Shown: positions 18,726-27,687 of the stretch, one piece after another
Layout: each line of letters begins with the position of its first letter
Numbering within the stretch: position 1 is the first letter of the stretch
Assembly: GCF_009762775.1 (NCBI RefSeq)
Contig: NZ_CP046401.1
Span: 6,212,001 to 6,276,000 of the forward strand
Length of the DNA stretch: 64,000 nucleotides
Direction of reading: 5' to 3'
Source: Maribellus comscasis
Lineage (GTDB): Bacteria > Bacteroidota > Bacteroidia > Bacteroidales > Prolixibacteraceae
Program-made: the position numbers and the translations under genes
The notes under the pieces: model-generated
Database searches by the model: none
What the model was told of the DNA's origin: nothing
Seen by the model: only the letters and a program-made list of their open reading frames with translations

Positions 18726-21164
18726 TTATTTTTTATTTCGAATCAACCAAATCTCAGAAACTTGAGAACCTCGTTCTCCTTCTCCGCAGGTCCATCCGAA
18801 AGTAACTTTTCCATCGGAAAGTGCCTTTTGCGGAACAGGAAATTCGTAAACAGGTTGAATACCGGTTTGTATTAGTTCATGCACCACAAAGTCATCAGCC
18901 GTCATTTTTATTTTTGAACGAAACCGTCCGGTGTAGGCTACTCTAATTGTATAACTGCTTTTCTTGTCGAGATTATCGTACCGTATTTTTAACGGCTGAT
19001 CATACAATGTTGTAACTTGGTTCATCCATGCCATTGGAGACGATTTTCCTTCAAATCCTTTGGCTGTTACCTGATGTACCCATTCTTCTCCACGAAGACC
19101 TACACCAAAACTTACACGCGGCGAAGTCAAATTCCCGGGATCTTTTTCCCACGAAATATTGGAAATTACTCTTCTCCGGCTTCCCGGCGAGCCAAAATCG
19201 TCATAAAATCCGCCGGGGCCGGGATCTGTACGATGAAGCATTTTTTCCAAGGCATGAAGTCTTTCTGTTTCACCGGGTAGTTTCTTTATCGTTTCCAACT
19301 GATCGAGCATCCACATTGCATCATTTAAAGGCAGGTCGATGTTGTCGATAAAGTTACCGCGGCCATCCATTGCATGATGTTTTTTCACGGTTAGTTGTGC
19401 TCCAATACTTTTAAAAAGTGAATCGGCAAGTGCAAAACAGCGTTCTCTGATTTCAGGGTATACCGCTGATTTTTTTGCATGATATAACATTTCTGTTGCC
19501 TGTTCGATGGCTTCGGTAGTTCCTGTTTTTTCTGCGCTGCTTATTATTTCACGTGCGTGTTGTTCCAGTTCAGTTTCAGAAATCAGCCGGCGAAATTCGT
19601 AATAATCAAAGTAAGCCCGCAATAGCCCCATTTGAAAACGAAAGTTTTGCATTGCCGTTTCAGGTACTTTTTGTTCCAATGCTGCCCATTGCTGAAAAGT
19701 TACAGGCACACCATCATTTGTTAATAACGGCCCCTGGATATTTTGTTCCAGCGCCATAAAAGCCTGCGCAATTTCTTCGCTGTACTCTGAGCTGATAAAA
19801 TAGCGGGAGTATTCGCGTAATATTTCAATTTCCGGTGTTTCCGGATTCCAGTCGAGCTCGCTCCATATAAATTTATTTACATCATCGTTTGTGCCTTCGG
19901 AATAACTGATACTTCCCTGTGCAAATTCATCAAAAGCGTTATGAATTGTTTTTTCATCATGTGGTCTTGGATTTATACATTCACGGCCCAATGTGATTGC
20001 GTAGGCCAAATCCCATTGAGGAACCGGGTATTGGGAGCTTAAACTGTGTGTAATATCAGGGTAACGGCGGACAGGAATATCCGGGCCGATAATTTTCCTG
20101 ATTTCAGCAATTGGTGTTTTAATCCACGGGCCAAAAACCACACCTCCGAACCACGAGTATTTTTTGTTTACATGTGAATAAAATGAATCAAACCATTCCT
20201 GTGTTGGCCTGAAAACCTGAGGTGAAACCCAAATTTTCGCGGAGGGATGATATTGGTGTAAAATTTCTGCTTCCTTTGCCAGCCAACTGAAAAGTACGTC
20301 GGGTTCCAGATCCCCGGGATCGCCGCCAGGAACAAAAAGATGGTCAAGTCGGGAAACAGCTTTAAAAACTTCTTGTCGTTCATCGAGTTCTTTTTTTATT
20401 GAGTCAGGATGCATATAGTCACTTCCCATATTGGGATACCACATCCAAACATCCATTCCATAAGAATCGCAAATTCTTGATTGTTCTGCAATCATATCAA
20501 TTGCAGGCATTTTCATATGCACACTGGTGAAGTCGTCGTCGGTGCGCGGTGGCATTATTTCGATACTGTTGGCACCAAAAACCGCAAGGTCCCGAATATA
20601 CTGGTCATACATTTTTGGTGTCCAGGCATCGTATGCATTAGTTTTTGGTCGGTATCCCAACTGGTGTCCGCGAATAGGGTAGGCCGGCGATGATGAAATA
20701 TTTAAATCAGCAGAAACTGAAATTTTACCTTTCTGTATTTCAAGTTGGCGCAAAAATTTACCGATTCCATATAAAACTCCACGTGCGTCTTTTCCAACAA
20801 TTAAAACTGTTTTTGATGATTTAGGCACAACAATTTTGTATCCTTCATTTTTTGTTGAAGGTATCGAAGAAATCAATTTTTGATATTCTTCAGGAAACTT
20901 TTCAATTTGTTCTTCCAGGCCAACGGCAATAATTGAGTTTTCCGATTTTTTCCATTTTCGGCTGACAGAGAATTCGATACCGCATCTTTTGTCCACTTCT
21001 TCCTGCAAAACAGAGAGCGCTTTTAAAACATGCCTGTCATTTTTTTCAAAACATATGATTTGGGCATCAGTCAGATCAATTGTTTGTGAGAATCCTTTAG
21101 CTAACCCAAAGAAAATCAGGCTAAAAAGAATCAACCATTTTTTATTCTTGAAATTCATCATCAT
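18726..21164 (-). CDS. Putative exported glycoside hydrolase, paralogue of the GH67N-like protein at 10030
   Basis: About 813 residues from the first of three consecutive ATG codons (21164, 21161, 21158). Starts further upstream would run into the preceding gene and lack a signal peptide. The product has a signal peptide ending near GFSQ, an N-terminal alpha/beta domain ending in ARGVLYGIGKFLRQL, then YPIRGHQLGYR, VPGGDPGD, YPDITHSLSSQY, TLGRECINPRP and YSEGTNDDVNK (Glu423). These align one-to-one with motifs of the 10030 product, but the acidic residue in YS-x-G is Glu here and Asp there. It has an extra C-terminal beta domain. A glycosidase role is likely; the substrate is unknown. It is the last gene of a minus-strand operon after the sialidase-like gene. 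Confidence 0.75.
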   Translation of the reverse strand: MMMNFKNKKWLILFSLIFFGLAKGFSQTIDLTDAQIICFEKNDRHVLKALSVLQEEVDKRCGIEFSVSRKWKKSENSIIAVGLEEQIEKFPEEYQKLISSIPSTKNEGYKIVVPKSSKTVLIVGKDARGVLYGIGKFLRQLEIQKGKISVSADLNISSSPAYPIRGHQLGYRPKTNAYDAWTPKMYDQYIRDLAVFGANSIEIMPPRTDDDFTSVHMKMPAIDMIAEQSRICDSYGMDVWMWYPNMGSDYMHPDSIKKELDERQEVFKAVSRLDHLFVPGGDPGDLEPDVLFSWLAKEAEILHQYHPSAKIWVSPQVFRPTQEWFDSFYSHVNKKYSWFGGVVFGPWIKTPIAEIRKIIGPDIPVRRYPDITHSLSSQYPVPQWDLAYAITLGRECINPRPHDEKTIHNAFDEFAQGSISYSEGTNDDVNKFIWSELDWNPETPEIEILREYSRYFISSEYSEEIAQAFMALEQNIQGPLLTNDGVPVTFQQWAALEQKVPETAMQNFRFQMGLLRAYFDYYEFRRLISETELEQHAREIISSAEKTGTTEAIEQATEMLYHAKKSAVYPEIRERCFALADSLFKSIGAQLTVKKHHAMDGRGNFIDNIDLPLNDAMWMLDQLETIKKLPGETERLHALEKMLHRTDPGPGGFYDDFGSPGSRRRVISNISWEKDPGNLTSPRVSFGVGLRGEEWVHQVTAKGFEGKSSPMAWMNQVTTLYDQPLKIRYDNLDKKSSYTIRVAYTGRFRSKIKMTADDFVVHELIQTGIQPVYEFPVPQKALSDGKVTFGWTCGEGERGSQVSEIWLIRNKK

Positions 21165-21192
21165 TGTTTTCAGTAATAATTGTTTCACAAAA

Positions 21193-22380
21193 TCAGTTAT
21201 ATAATTTTGGATTCCATATTGCGCATTCGATAAAGCGTTCGGGTTGTGCCGAATCCTCAAAATAATAAACAGTAACCACCTTTCCATCTGGTCGCTGCAC
21301 ACTTCGCACATAGCCTATGTCTCTTCCTGAACCGTTTGTTCGTAATACAATTGGTTTGCTCCAGGTTTGGCCCCCGTCGGTACTCAGTTTTGCACAAATA
21401 CTGTAAGGTTTTTCACGATAGCCGTAGGTCAGACAAAGGCGTCCGTCTTTTAGTTTTATCAGGCTGGGAGGGTTTCCTTCGCCCGTATCATCTACCGGTT
21501 TTCCCAAATAGCTCCAGCTTTTCCCGTTGTCCTTGCTTAACCACGAATCAATATAACGGCTGTTTTTCCGCTCTTTTTCTGACAATTCAAAGTAGTCTGT
21601 CGTCTCGCTTCTTACCCTTGAGGTCAGAAGCAATTCATTTTCAGAAAGTCGCACGGTTGATGGCATAATTCTGAAGCCTTTTTCCGGTTCGTCGCCCACA
21701 TAGGAAACCAGCTGCCAGGAAAGCCCTCCGTCATCCGTTCGAGCAACAAAAACCCGACCTTCCTGATCGTTTGATTTTGATGCAGTTAAAAAAGCCACAC
21801 AACTGTTGTAGTCTTCAACCATATAATCAATACGTGCGGCAATCTTTTTATTTCCATCAACCTCCAGACTAAATGGTCCTTTCCATGTATGTCCTTTATC
21901 GTATGAATAATAAAATATTGAAGGGCCGTGGTTCATGTTCAACATCCAGAACTTTAGCACAAATCCGGGATTCGAAAAGTCCATCGGTTTGTTCAGTTTG
22001 GAAACGGATTTCATATGTTCAGGATCGGGTTCAGTACCATGCAATGAACTGCCTCGCGCAATCATTACCCCTTCTTTACCGGGAGCTTCAATGGTCCACG
22101 TTTTGCCACCATCAAATGACCGTGCAAACATGTGTTCCTCCGGTTTTTCCCTATCGATATTGTGCATGTGTTGCCCCAGATTTTTGTGGTAGCCTCTTGC
22201 AAAACCGACCAGGATTTCATTTTCCCAGCTCCAGATGCCGTTGTTTGCCGGCCAGCCACCAAACCGCCCGGGTTCATAATAAACTTTTACATGTTGGATT
22301 TTTGCGCCCGGTTCCTGCCCGAAAGCGTCTGAAATCAACAACGCAAGTAGTACAAAGTATATCAATTTTAAATATTTCAT
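21193..22380 (-). CDS. Exported Asp-box (BNR) sialidase-like protein
   Basis: 395 residues from the ATG at 22380. An upstream GTG at 22389 would overlap the preceding gene and adds nothing. The signal peptide runs to about AFGQ. Five Asp boxes (S-x-D-x-G-x-[ST]-W type) are visible: SFDGGKTW, SYDKGHTW, TDDGGLSW, SKDNGKSW and STDGGQTW. This indicates a six-bladed sialidase-type propeller. The usual FRIP motif is not obvious; the protein instead opens with GRFGGWPANNGIW. It is therefore a sialidase-like family member whose activity cannot be assumed. It lies just after the RraA-like gene and 28 bp before the GH67N-like gene. Confidence 0.8.
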   Translation of the reverse strand: MKYLKLIYFVLLALLISDAFGQEPGAKIQHVKVYYEPGRFGGWPANNGIWSWENEILVGFARGYHKNLGQHMHNIDREKPEEHMFARSFDGGKTWTIEAPGKEGVMIARGSSLHGTEPDPEHMKSVSKLNKPMDFSNPGFVLKFWMLNMNHGPSIFYYSYDKGHTWKGPFSLEVDGNKKIAARIDYMVEDYNSCVAFLTASKSNDQEGRVFVARTDDGGLSWQLVSYVGDEPEKGFRIMPSTVRLSENELLLTSRVRSETTDYFELSEKERKNSRYIDSWLSKDNGKSWSYLGKPVDDTGEGNPPSLIKLKDGRLCLTYGYREKPYSICAKLSTDGGQTWSKPIVLRTNGSGRDIGYVRSVQRPDGKVVTVYYFEDSAQPERFIECAIWNPKLYN

Positions 22381-22382
22381 TT

Positions 22383-23126
22383 TTACCACTCTCCTTTACT
22401 TCCAAACTTTTCTTTTACTGCTTTTTTAAAAAGAGATGAAGCCTTATTTATATCTTTCAAAATTTCACTGTTCGTTTTTCCGTCTGCATTTCGTGCTGCT
22501 GCAATCACCGTATTGCATTCGTTGTTATCCATAAAAATAGCTGCTTCCAGCAGGTTTTGTTCATCTTCTTCAGGGATAACAAGAAAACCATGTTTGTCGG
22601 CATGAATAAGTTGCCCCGGTTTTACTTTGCGGCCAAAAACTTCAACCTCGCAATTCCATCTGACGGGCGTTGAATAGGCATGACCTACAGACAAACGTTT
22701 GGCCAAGGCTTTAAATCCGGCGTTTGTCATTTCGTCCACGTCGCGGATACTGCCATCGGTAATGGTGCCTACACATCCTAAAGTCCGATGTACATTACTG
22801 TTTACTTCTCCCCAGAAAGATCCAAAGGTATTGGGTTTGTCCAAATCCTGAACAACAACAATTTTGGGCCCCGGAACTGAAGCTACATATGCTCTGTAAT
22901 CACTCCATACATCCGTATTTGTTTTTTGATGAACCGGATTTCCCGGCTCAATAACGAGCGTAATTGCATACCCTGCCATTGGACCCATTTGTGGCATAAA
23001 ATCAGTGCTTTCCTCCAGGTTGAATCCTTCTTTTCCGGCATCCGATTTTGTGAGTTGCTCCCACCCGTTGTAGATGGTTGGTGTGTTCCAACGTTTTAAT
23101 TTCAATAGTTCTGAATGTGGAATCAT
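22383..23126 (-). CDS. RraA-like protein (HMG/CHA aldolase superfamily)
   Basis: 247 residues, cytoplasmic. The RraA fold core is visible as WGEVNSNVHRTLGCVGTITDG followed by SIRDVDEM, with Gly120, Asp124, Arg128 and Asp129 at the metal and pyruvate-enolate site of the HMG aldolase members. A C-terminal extension of about 60 residues follows. Family knowledge: RraA-like proteins are either regulators of RNase E or class II aldolases and decarboxylases acting on 2-oxo acids; Bacteroidota lack a classical RNase E target for RraA, so an enzyme is more likely. First gene of the operon with the sialidase-like and GH67N-like genes, so it may process a sugar acid released there. That is inference. 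Confidence 0.8.
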   Translation of the reverse strand: MIPHSELLKLKRWNTPTIYNGWEQLTKSDAGKEGFNLEESTDFMPQMGPMAGYAITLVIEPGNPVHQKTNTDVWSDYRAYVASVPGPKIVVVQDLDKPNTFGSFWGEVNSNVHRTLGCVGTITDGSIRDVDEMTNAGFKALAKRLSVGHAYSTPVRWNCEVEVFGRKVKPGQLIHADKHGFLVIPEEDEQNLLEAAIFMDNNECNTVIAAARNADGKTNSEILKDINKASSLFKKAVKEKFGSKGEW

Positions 23127-23398
23127 AATTGGATTAGTGCTTTTTAAAGTTAGTACAAAATAGAAACGATTACATTTCTGCCTTGAATTATAAACTTAAA
23201 GATTTCTGCCTTTTAATGCTTCTGGAATTTTATGAGAAATACATGATTATTTGTTAATTTGATGCAATTAAAACGTAACAGGGTGAAAAACGATAAAATT
23301 TAATGTGCTTTGAATAAGATTGATGAATGATAATTTGATTCATTATTGTTATTTTAATTGGAGTTTTAATGAATTCAGAAAAATAGAAGTTCGTCGCT
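23127..23398. other. Intergenic region with an 11-bp direct repeat
   Basis: These 272 bases lie between the divergent RraA-like operon and the ceramidase-like gene. ATTTCTGCCTT occurs twice (23174-23184 and 23202-23212), 28 bases apart, which could be a paired operator site or chance. No perfect TAnnTTTG box, RNA gene or convincing short gene is visible. Confidence 0.35.
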
Positions 23399-24958
23399 AT
23401 GAAAAGGATAATAAAAATAGTAGGTGTTTTATTTTTGGTGATTGTGATTGTGTTCTTGGTTCGGAGTTATTTGAACTTGAAAGATCGTCATCCCGTTTAC
23501 TCCGCTAATTTGAAAGTAGATGGTTCTGATGATTTGCAATTAAAAGCTGGTTTTGCAGCAATTTCTGTTACACCAGAGGTTCCGGACCGTTGGGAGGATA
23601 AAAATGGTGACGCAAAATACAACCCTAAAGACGGAGATACTTTTACTGATAAAAATGGAAATGGTGTTTTTGATGCGGTTTGGATTGCCGGTTTCAGTAA
23701 TAAAAAACCAGCAAACGGGGTACACGACGATATCTGGGCTCGCACATTTGTTGTTGACGATGGAAAAACAAGGTTGGCTATTGTTGCGCTAGACGCCATT
23801 GGTTTTATGAACGACGATGTTATTGATGTGCGGAAAATGATACCGGAAGAGGCTGGAATTACATATACCATAATTACATCAACACATACGCATGAAGGAC
23901 CCGATCTACTCGGGTTATGGGGGGAGTCGCCGTTCAAGTGTGGTGTGGATGAGGAGTACATGAAGTTTGTAAAAAGTCAGATTGTAAAGTCGGTTGTTAC
24001 CGCAGCTCAAAAATTAAGGCCCGCCAGGTTGGAAATTTCAGAAGATTTGACAGGAGCCATTCCGCTGGTAAAGGATACACGTAAACCTGAAGTTTTTGAT
24101 TCAGGCCTCCGACTGATAAAAGCAATTGACAAGGAAAATGAAAATGTACTTGGAACACTTGTGTCGTGGGGAAATCATCCGGAAACTTTGTGGAGTAAGA
24201 ACTTATTGATTTCATCTGATTTTCCGCATTTTGTACGCGAAGGTATTGAGAAAGGTGTTTTTTATAACGACAGTTTAATAAAAGCCGGGGTAGGAGGTGT
24301 TTGTGTCTACATAAACGGAGCGGTTGGAGGATTAATGTGCACTCATCCTTCTCTTGTCGTAAAAGATCCGTTTACCGGAGAAGAGTTTGCCGAGCCTTCG
24401 TTTGAAAAAGCTGCGGCTGAAGGAAAACAGTTGTCGTTACTGGCCCTAAATGCAATGAATAAGCCTGCAACTACTATCGATTCAGCAAGTATTTCGCTGT
24501 TGGTTCGAACGATTTCACTGCCCATTGAAAATAATCTATTTAAGCTGGCTACTGCGCTTGGTGTGATGGACAGGGGAACAAACGGGTGGATGAAAATGCG
24601 TTCTGAACTTTCGGTTTTTAAAATCGGGCCTGTGTCTTTTGTCACAATTCCAGGTGAAATTTATCCGGAGATTGTAAATGGAGGTGTAGAAAGTCCTGAA
24701 GGAAACGATTTTGGAATTCAGCCTGTTGAGGAACCGCCAATTCGCGAAATGATGGGTGGAGAATACAAGTTTGTTTTTGGTTTGGCGAACGATGAAATCG
24801 GATACATTATCCCCCGGAGCCAGTGGGATGTAAAAGCTCCTTTTACTTACGGAAAAGACAATTCTCCCTACGGCGAAGAGAATTCACTGGGCAAAGAAAC
24901 GGCGCCTCTTTTACATAAAAACATCTCTGAGATGTTGTTGGAATTAAAAGAAATGTAA
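23399..24958 (+). CDS. Neutral/alkaline ceramidase-like exported protein
   Basis: 519 residues with an N-terminal membrane anchor (about 5-24). The body resembles the N-terminal catalytic domain of neutral ceramidases: LKAGFAAISVTPEVP, DDIWARTFVVDDG, LDAIGFMNDDV, then the metal-binding THTHEGPD. A Ca-binding-like loop (EDKNGDAKYNPKDGDTFTDK) near residue 65 is rich in Asp and resembles a dockerin/EF-hand style insertion. The family's C-terminal domain is not evident, so it is a short member often found in bacterial catabolic loci with no proven ceramidase activity. It lies 18 bp before an esterase-like gene, so the two are likely co-transcribed. Confidence 0.75.
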   Translation: MKRIIKIVGVLFLVIVIVFLVRSYLNLKDRHPVYSANLKVDGSDDLQLKAGFAAISVTPEVPDRWEDKNGDAKYNPKDGDTFTDKNGNGVFDAVWIAGFSNKKPANGVHDDIWARTFVVDDGKTRLAIVALDAIGFMNDDVIDVRKMIPEEAGITYTIITSTHTHEGPDLLGLWGESPFKCGVDEEYMKFVKSQIVKSVVTAAQKLRPARLEISEDLTGAIPLVKDTRKPEVFDSGLRLIKAIDKENENVLGTLVSWGNHPETLWSKNLLISSDFPHFVREGIEKGVFYNDSLIKAGVGGVCVYINGAVGGLMCTHPSLVVKDPFTGEEFAEPSFEKAAAEGKQLSLLALNAMNKPATTIDSASISLLVRTISLPIENNLFKLATALGVMDRGTNGWMKMRSELSVFKIGPVSFVTIPGEIYPEIVNGGVESPEGNDFGIQPVEEPPIREMMGGEYKFVFGLANDEIGYIIPRSQWDVKAPFTYGKDNSPYGEENSLGKETAPLLHKNISEMLLELKEM

Positions 24959-24976
24959 ATCAAAAAGTCGCAAATA

Positions 24977-25957
24977 ATGGCTAAAAGGGTGTTAAATCAG
25001 CTACTAAAAATATTTCTGGTCTTTCTTGCCGCTTTTATTGTTTTAATGTTTACTCCAAGAGCTATTGGCTTTCTTTTTCCTGAAAAAGCACCCATTGGTT
25101 ACCATTTTGAGATTCTGGATTATTTGGCGATTGGCGTAGGGCTGGAAAAGCTTGTTGATATGGAGCCGGAAGTTCCGGAAGAAATTGAAGCTTTCAAGAA
25201 TATTGAATACAAGACTGTAAAAGGGAAATCTTTGCAGCTTGATGTTTTTAAACAAAAGGATTTGGAAGAAAAAGCACCGCTGTTGATTTTTATTCATGGG
25301 GGAGGTTGGAGAAGCGGCAAACGGCAGGATTACTTGATTTATTTGCTCGACTACGCCCAAAAAGGGTATGTGACCGCTACAATTTCTTACCGTTTAAAAA
25401 AGGATAGTATTTATCCTGCGGCGGTTGAAGATGTGATAGATGCGGTGGATTTTCTCTTTCAAAATGGAGACAAATGGGGTTATGATACCTCGCGAGTTGC
25501 TTTGGTTGGTGGATCGGCTGGCGCACATTTAGCAATGTTGGCTGCTTATGGTTGGGAGAATCCGCGAAAAAGAAAACAGGCTCCCAAACACAATGTAAAA
25601 GCTATTGTAGATATTTACGGACCGGTTGATATGACTACTCCATATGCCCAAACACAACCCCTGGTTACTGGTTTTATAGGTCACCCTTACAATAAAAAAT
25701 CTGAATTGTTTTGGGAGGCATCGCCGGCAAAATACCTAAACAAAGATTTGCCCCCTACGCTTATTTTGCAGGGAACTTCAGATAATCTTCTTCCTCCCGG
25801 CCAGTCGGATACTTTACACACAAGGTTGGATCGGCTCGGAGTCGCAAATGAGTACTACCGCTTACCACTTTGGCCGCATGCAATGGATATGGCTGTTCGT
25901 CCGAATAAATACATGCAGAAAAAAATGGATGCGTTTTTTGAGCAATATGTAAAATAA
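24977..25957 (+). CDS. Alpha/beta hydrolase, acetyl-esterase/carboxylesterase type
   Basis: 326 residues with an N-terminal hydrophobic anchor (about 10-30). The oxyanion motif is FIHGGGWRSG and the nucleophile elbow is GGSAGAHL. LILQGTSDNLLPP gives the Asp region and LWPHAMD the His region, completing the triad. This matches the BD-FAE/HSL-like esterase group that removes acetyl or feruloyl esters from carbohydrates. It probably shares a transcript with the ceramidase-like gene just upstream. De-esterification of the glycan handled by this locus is plausible, but the substrate is not shown by the sequence. Confidence 0.82.
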   Translation: MAKRVLNQLLKIFLVFLAAFIVLMFTPRAIGFLFPEKAPIGYHFEILDYLAIGVGLEKLVDMEPEVPEEIEAFKNIEYKTVKGKSLQLDVFKQKDLEEKAPLLIFIHGGGWRSGKRQDYLIYLLDYAQKGYVTATISYRLKKDSIYPAAVEDVIDAVDFLFQNGDKWGYDTSRVALVGGSAGAHLAMLAAYGWENPRKRKQAPKHNVKAIVDIYGPVDMTTPYAQTQPLVTGFIGHPYNKKSELFWEASPAKYLNKDLPPTLILQGTSDNLLPPGQSDTLHTRLDRLGVANEYYRLPLWPHAMDMAVRPNKYMQKKMDAFFEQYVK

Positions 25958-26034
25958 AGTGAACTAAAAATAATAAACAGAGGCTATCCGAAATAAATCC
26001 AATTTCTATTCAATAAAATCTGACAAGAAGATCT

Positions 26035-26604
26035 TCATTTCGGTCCTGAACTATCCTCAAACAGACGCCAGATTTTAAAAATTCCCTTGTTGTGGCTTAA
26101 CGATTTTACCGGTGAAAGTTGCAGATAGTTTTTACGAATTCTGTTCACCTGCTCTAAATTGTTTTGCATATTTTCCTGAATACTGATGTTTTGAATTTGC
26201 AGTGCTACAACAGTTTTTAAAGTTGTAGCGCGAATTCGCATGGAATGACAGGAATATTTTGCCGGGTGAATGTGAATGTATCTTTGGGGATTAATGCTTT
26301 GTTTAATAATCCACCGGGAAGAATCGCTTAAATCTATTTTCCGGTACTTAGCGCTTCCCAGCCACAATTTGAACCTGCTAAAATCGGTAATGTTTGTTTC
26401 CCTGCAAAATGCAACGATTTCCTGACAAATATTTTCTTCGCTTAAGCTCCCGATATAAAAATCGAACAAATTTTCTCCGAGAAAAAGCATCTCCTTTTCA
26501 ACGACATTCCATTCTTCTGTCTTCCATTTTTTTATCTGCTGTTTCAAAAAACGGAAATGATGTTTATGCACATTAAATGTTATAGGAACAGGAATTTTAT
26601 ACAC
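26035..26604 (-). CDS. Conserved hypothetical protein
   Basis: About 189 residues if started at the GTG at 26604; the open frame continues to a GTG at 26664 that would overlap the divergent aminotransferase start. The body opens with IPVPITFNVHKHHFRFLKQQI and contains YIHIHPAKYSCHSMRIRATTLKT near the C-terminus, a His/Arg-rich patch that looks conserved. It is soluble, with no membrane segment. I recall similar proteins only as uncharacterised Bacteroidota proteins. It is divergent from the class IV aminotransferase with little or no spacer. No function is assigned. Confidence 0.65.
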   Translation of the reverse strand: MYKIPVPITFNVHKHHFRFLKQQIKKWKTEEWNVVEKEMLFLGENLFDFYIGSLSEENICQEIVAFCRETNITDFSRFKLWLGSAKYRKIDLSDSSRWIIKQSINPQRYIHIHPAKYSCHSMRIRATTLKTVVALQIQNISIQENMQNNLEQVNRIRKNYLQLSPVKSLSHNKGIFKIWRLFEDSSGPK

Positions 26605-26657
26605 AATTAAAAATGCTTTTAAAAACAAAACAATAAATTTACCACAAAACAATAGAT

Positions 26658-27467
26658 ATGGCACTTTTACCGCTCCACGATTTTTTTGTGTTTAACGATT
26701 CCATTCAGCAGGTTTCATCTTTTGTCCCTTCAGAGAATGAAGGCGGCATTTATGAAGTTCTAAGAGTTGTTGACGGAATTCCCTTGTTTCTGGAAGACCA
26801 TTTGGACAGATTTTATGCTTCATCCGGAATTGCCGGGAAATCAATTCGTTTTAATGAAATTCAGATTGAAAATTTATTGAACCAGCTAATTGAATACAAT
26901 AAAGTTAAGAAAGGGAATATTCTGATTTCCTGTAAAAATAATCTTAAGGCATTTTTTATTGCGCATAATTACCCTACACCTGAAATGATAAAAAACGGGG
27001 TTTCATGTGGGATTTTAAAAGCTGAAAGGGAAAATCCGAATGCTAAAGTTTTTCAGACGACCGTCAGACAGCAGGCAAATCAGCTTATTGAAGAAAATGG
27101 TTTTTATGAAGTTCTGCTTGTAGACGGGGAAGCAAGAATTACCGAAGGGAGTCGAAGTAACGTATTTTTTGTCAAAGATAATTCTTTGTTTACTCCTCCC
27201 GCCAGCGAAGTTCTTTTGGGAATTACGCGTCAAAAAGTGCTTGAACTGGCGATTAAAAACGATCTGAAATATTCAGAAGAAGATATTTTGCTCAGGGATA
27301 TAAGTTCGTTTGATGCCGTTTTTCTAAGCGGAACTTCGCCCAAAATATTGCCGGTTAATAAAATAGAAGCCTTCTTTTACAATACTCAAAATAGTGTAGT
27401 AACCAAACTTATTGAGAGTTACGAATCTTTGATAATGCGTTATATTTCAGATAAGAAAAACCGATAG
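26658..27467 (+). CDS. Class IV (fold type IV) PLP aminotransferase or aminodeoxychorismate lyase
   Basis: 269 residues, near the usual family length. It shows the fold type IV signature late in the protein: ARITEGSRSNVFFVKDNSLFTP, then LLGITRQKVLELA. A Lys in NPNAKVFQTTVRQQ lies where the PLP Schiff-base lysine is expected. The family includes branched-chain and D-amino acid aminotransferases and 4-amino-4-deoxychorismate lyase (PabC). No neighbour decides between them, so the name stays generic. Single gene, followed by a repeat element. Confidence 0.82.
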   Translation: MALLPLHDFFVFNDSIQQVSSFVPSENEGGIYEVLRVVDGIPLFLEDHLDRFYASSGIAGKSIRFNEIQIENLLNQLIEYNKVKKGNILISCKNNLKAFFIAHNYPTPEMIKNGVSCGILKAERENPNAKVFQTTVRQQANQLIEENGFYEVLLVDGEARITEGSRSNVFFVKDNSLFTPPASEVLLGITRQKVLELAIKNDLKYSEEDILLRDISSFDAVFLSGTSPKILPVNKIEAFFYNTQNSVVTKLIESYESLIMRYISDKKNR

Positions 27468-27475
27468 TTTTCAAC

Positions 27476-27675
27476 AAATGAGGTTGTCCCAAAAGTAAAA
27501 TAAATTGAAATGAAACTTTCATTTTATAACCGGCTTTCGTTTTACCCCTCCAAACCTCCCCTAAAAAGGGAGGCTTAAAGTCCCCTACAGGGGATTTAGG
27601 GGTAAGAAACAGAGCTGTTACTTACAAATTGTAAGTTAATTCCATTATGAAATGACTTTTTGGACGACCTCATTT
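27476..27675. mobile_element. MITE-like element, about 200 bp with 21-bp terminal inverted repeats
   Basis: The left end (27476-27496) reads AAATGAGGTTGTCCCAAAAGT. The reverse complement of the right end (27655-27675) differs from it at only two positions. The inside carries a nested GC-rich inverted segment (CCTCCCCTAAAAAGGGAGG, and TCCCCTACAGGGGA). No coding frame is present, so it is non-autonomous. The inner pattern resembles short dispersed intergenic repeats common in Bacteroidota. It lies between convergent genes and could also stop transcription from both sides. Confidence 0.65.
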
Positions 27676-27687
27676 TATATCAATAAC

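Noticed and set aside
21165..21311. Longer N-terminus for the GH67N-like gene starting at 21311
   Set aside because: It would overlap the sialidase-like gene by over 100 bases and adds 49 residues before a clear signal peptide.
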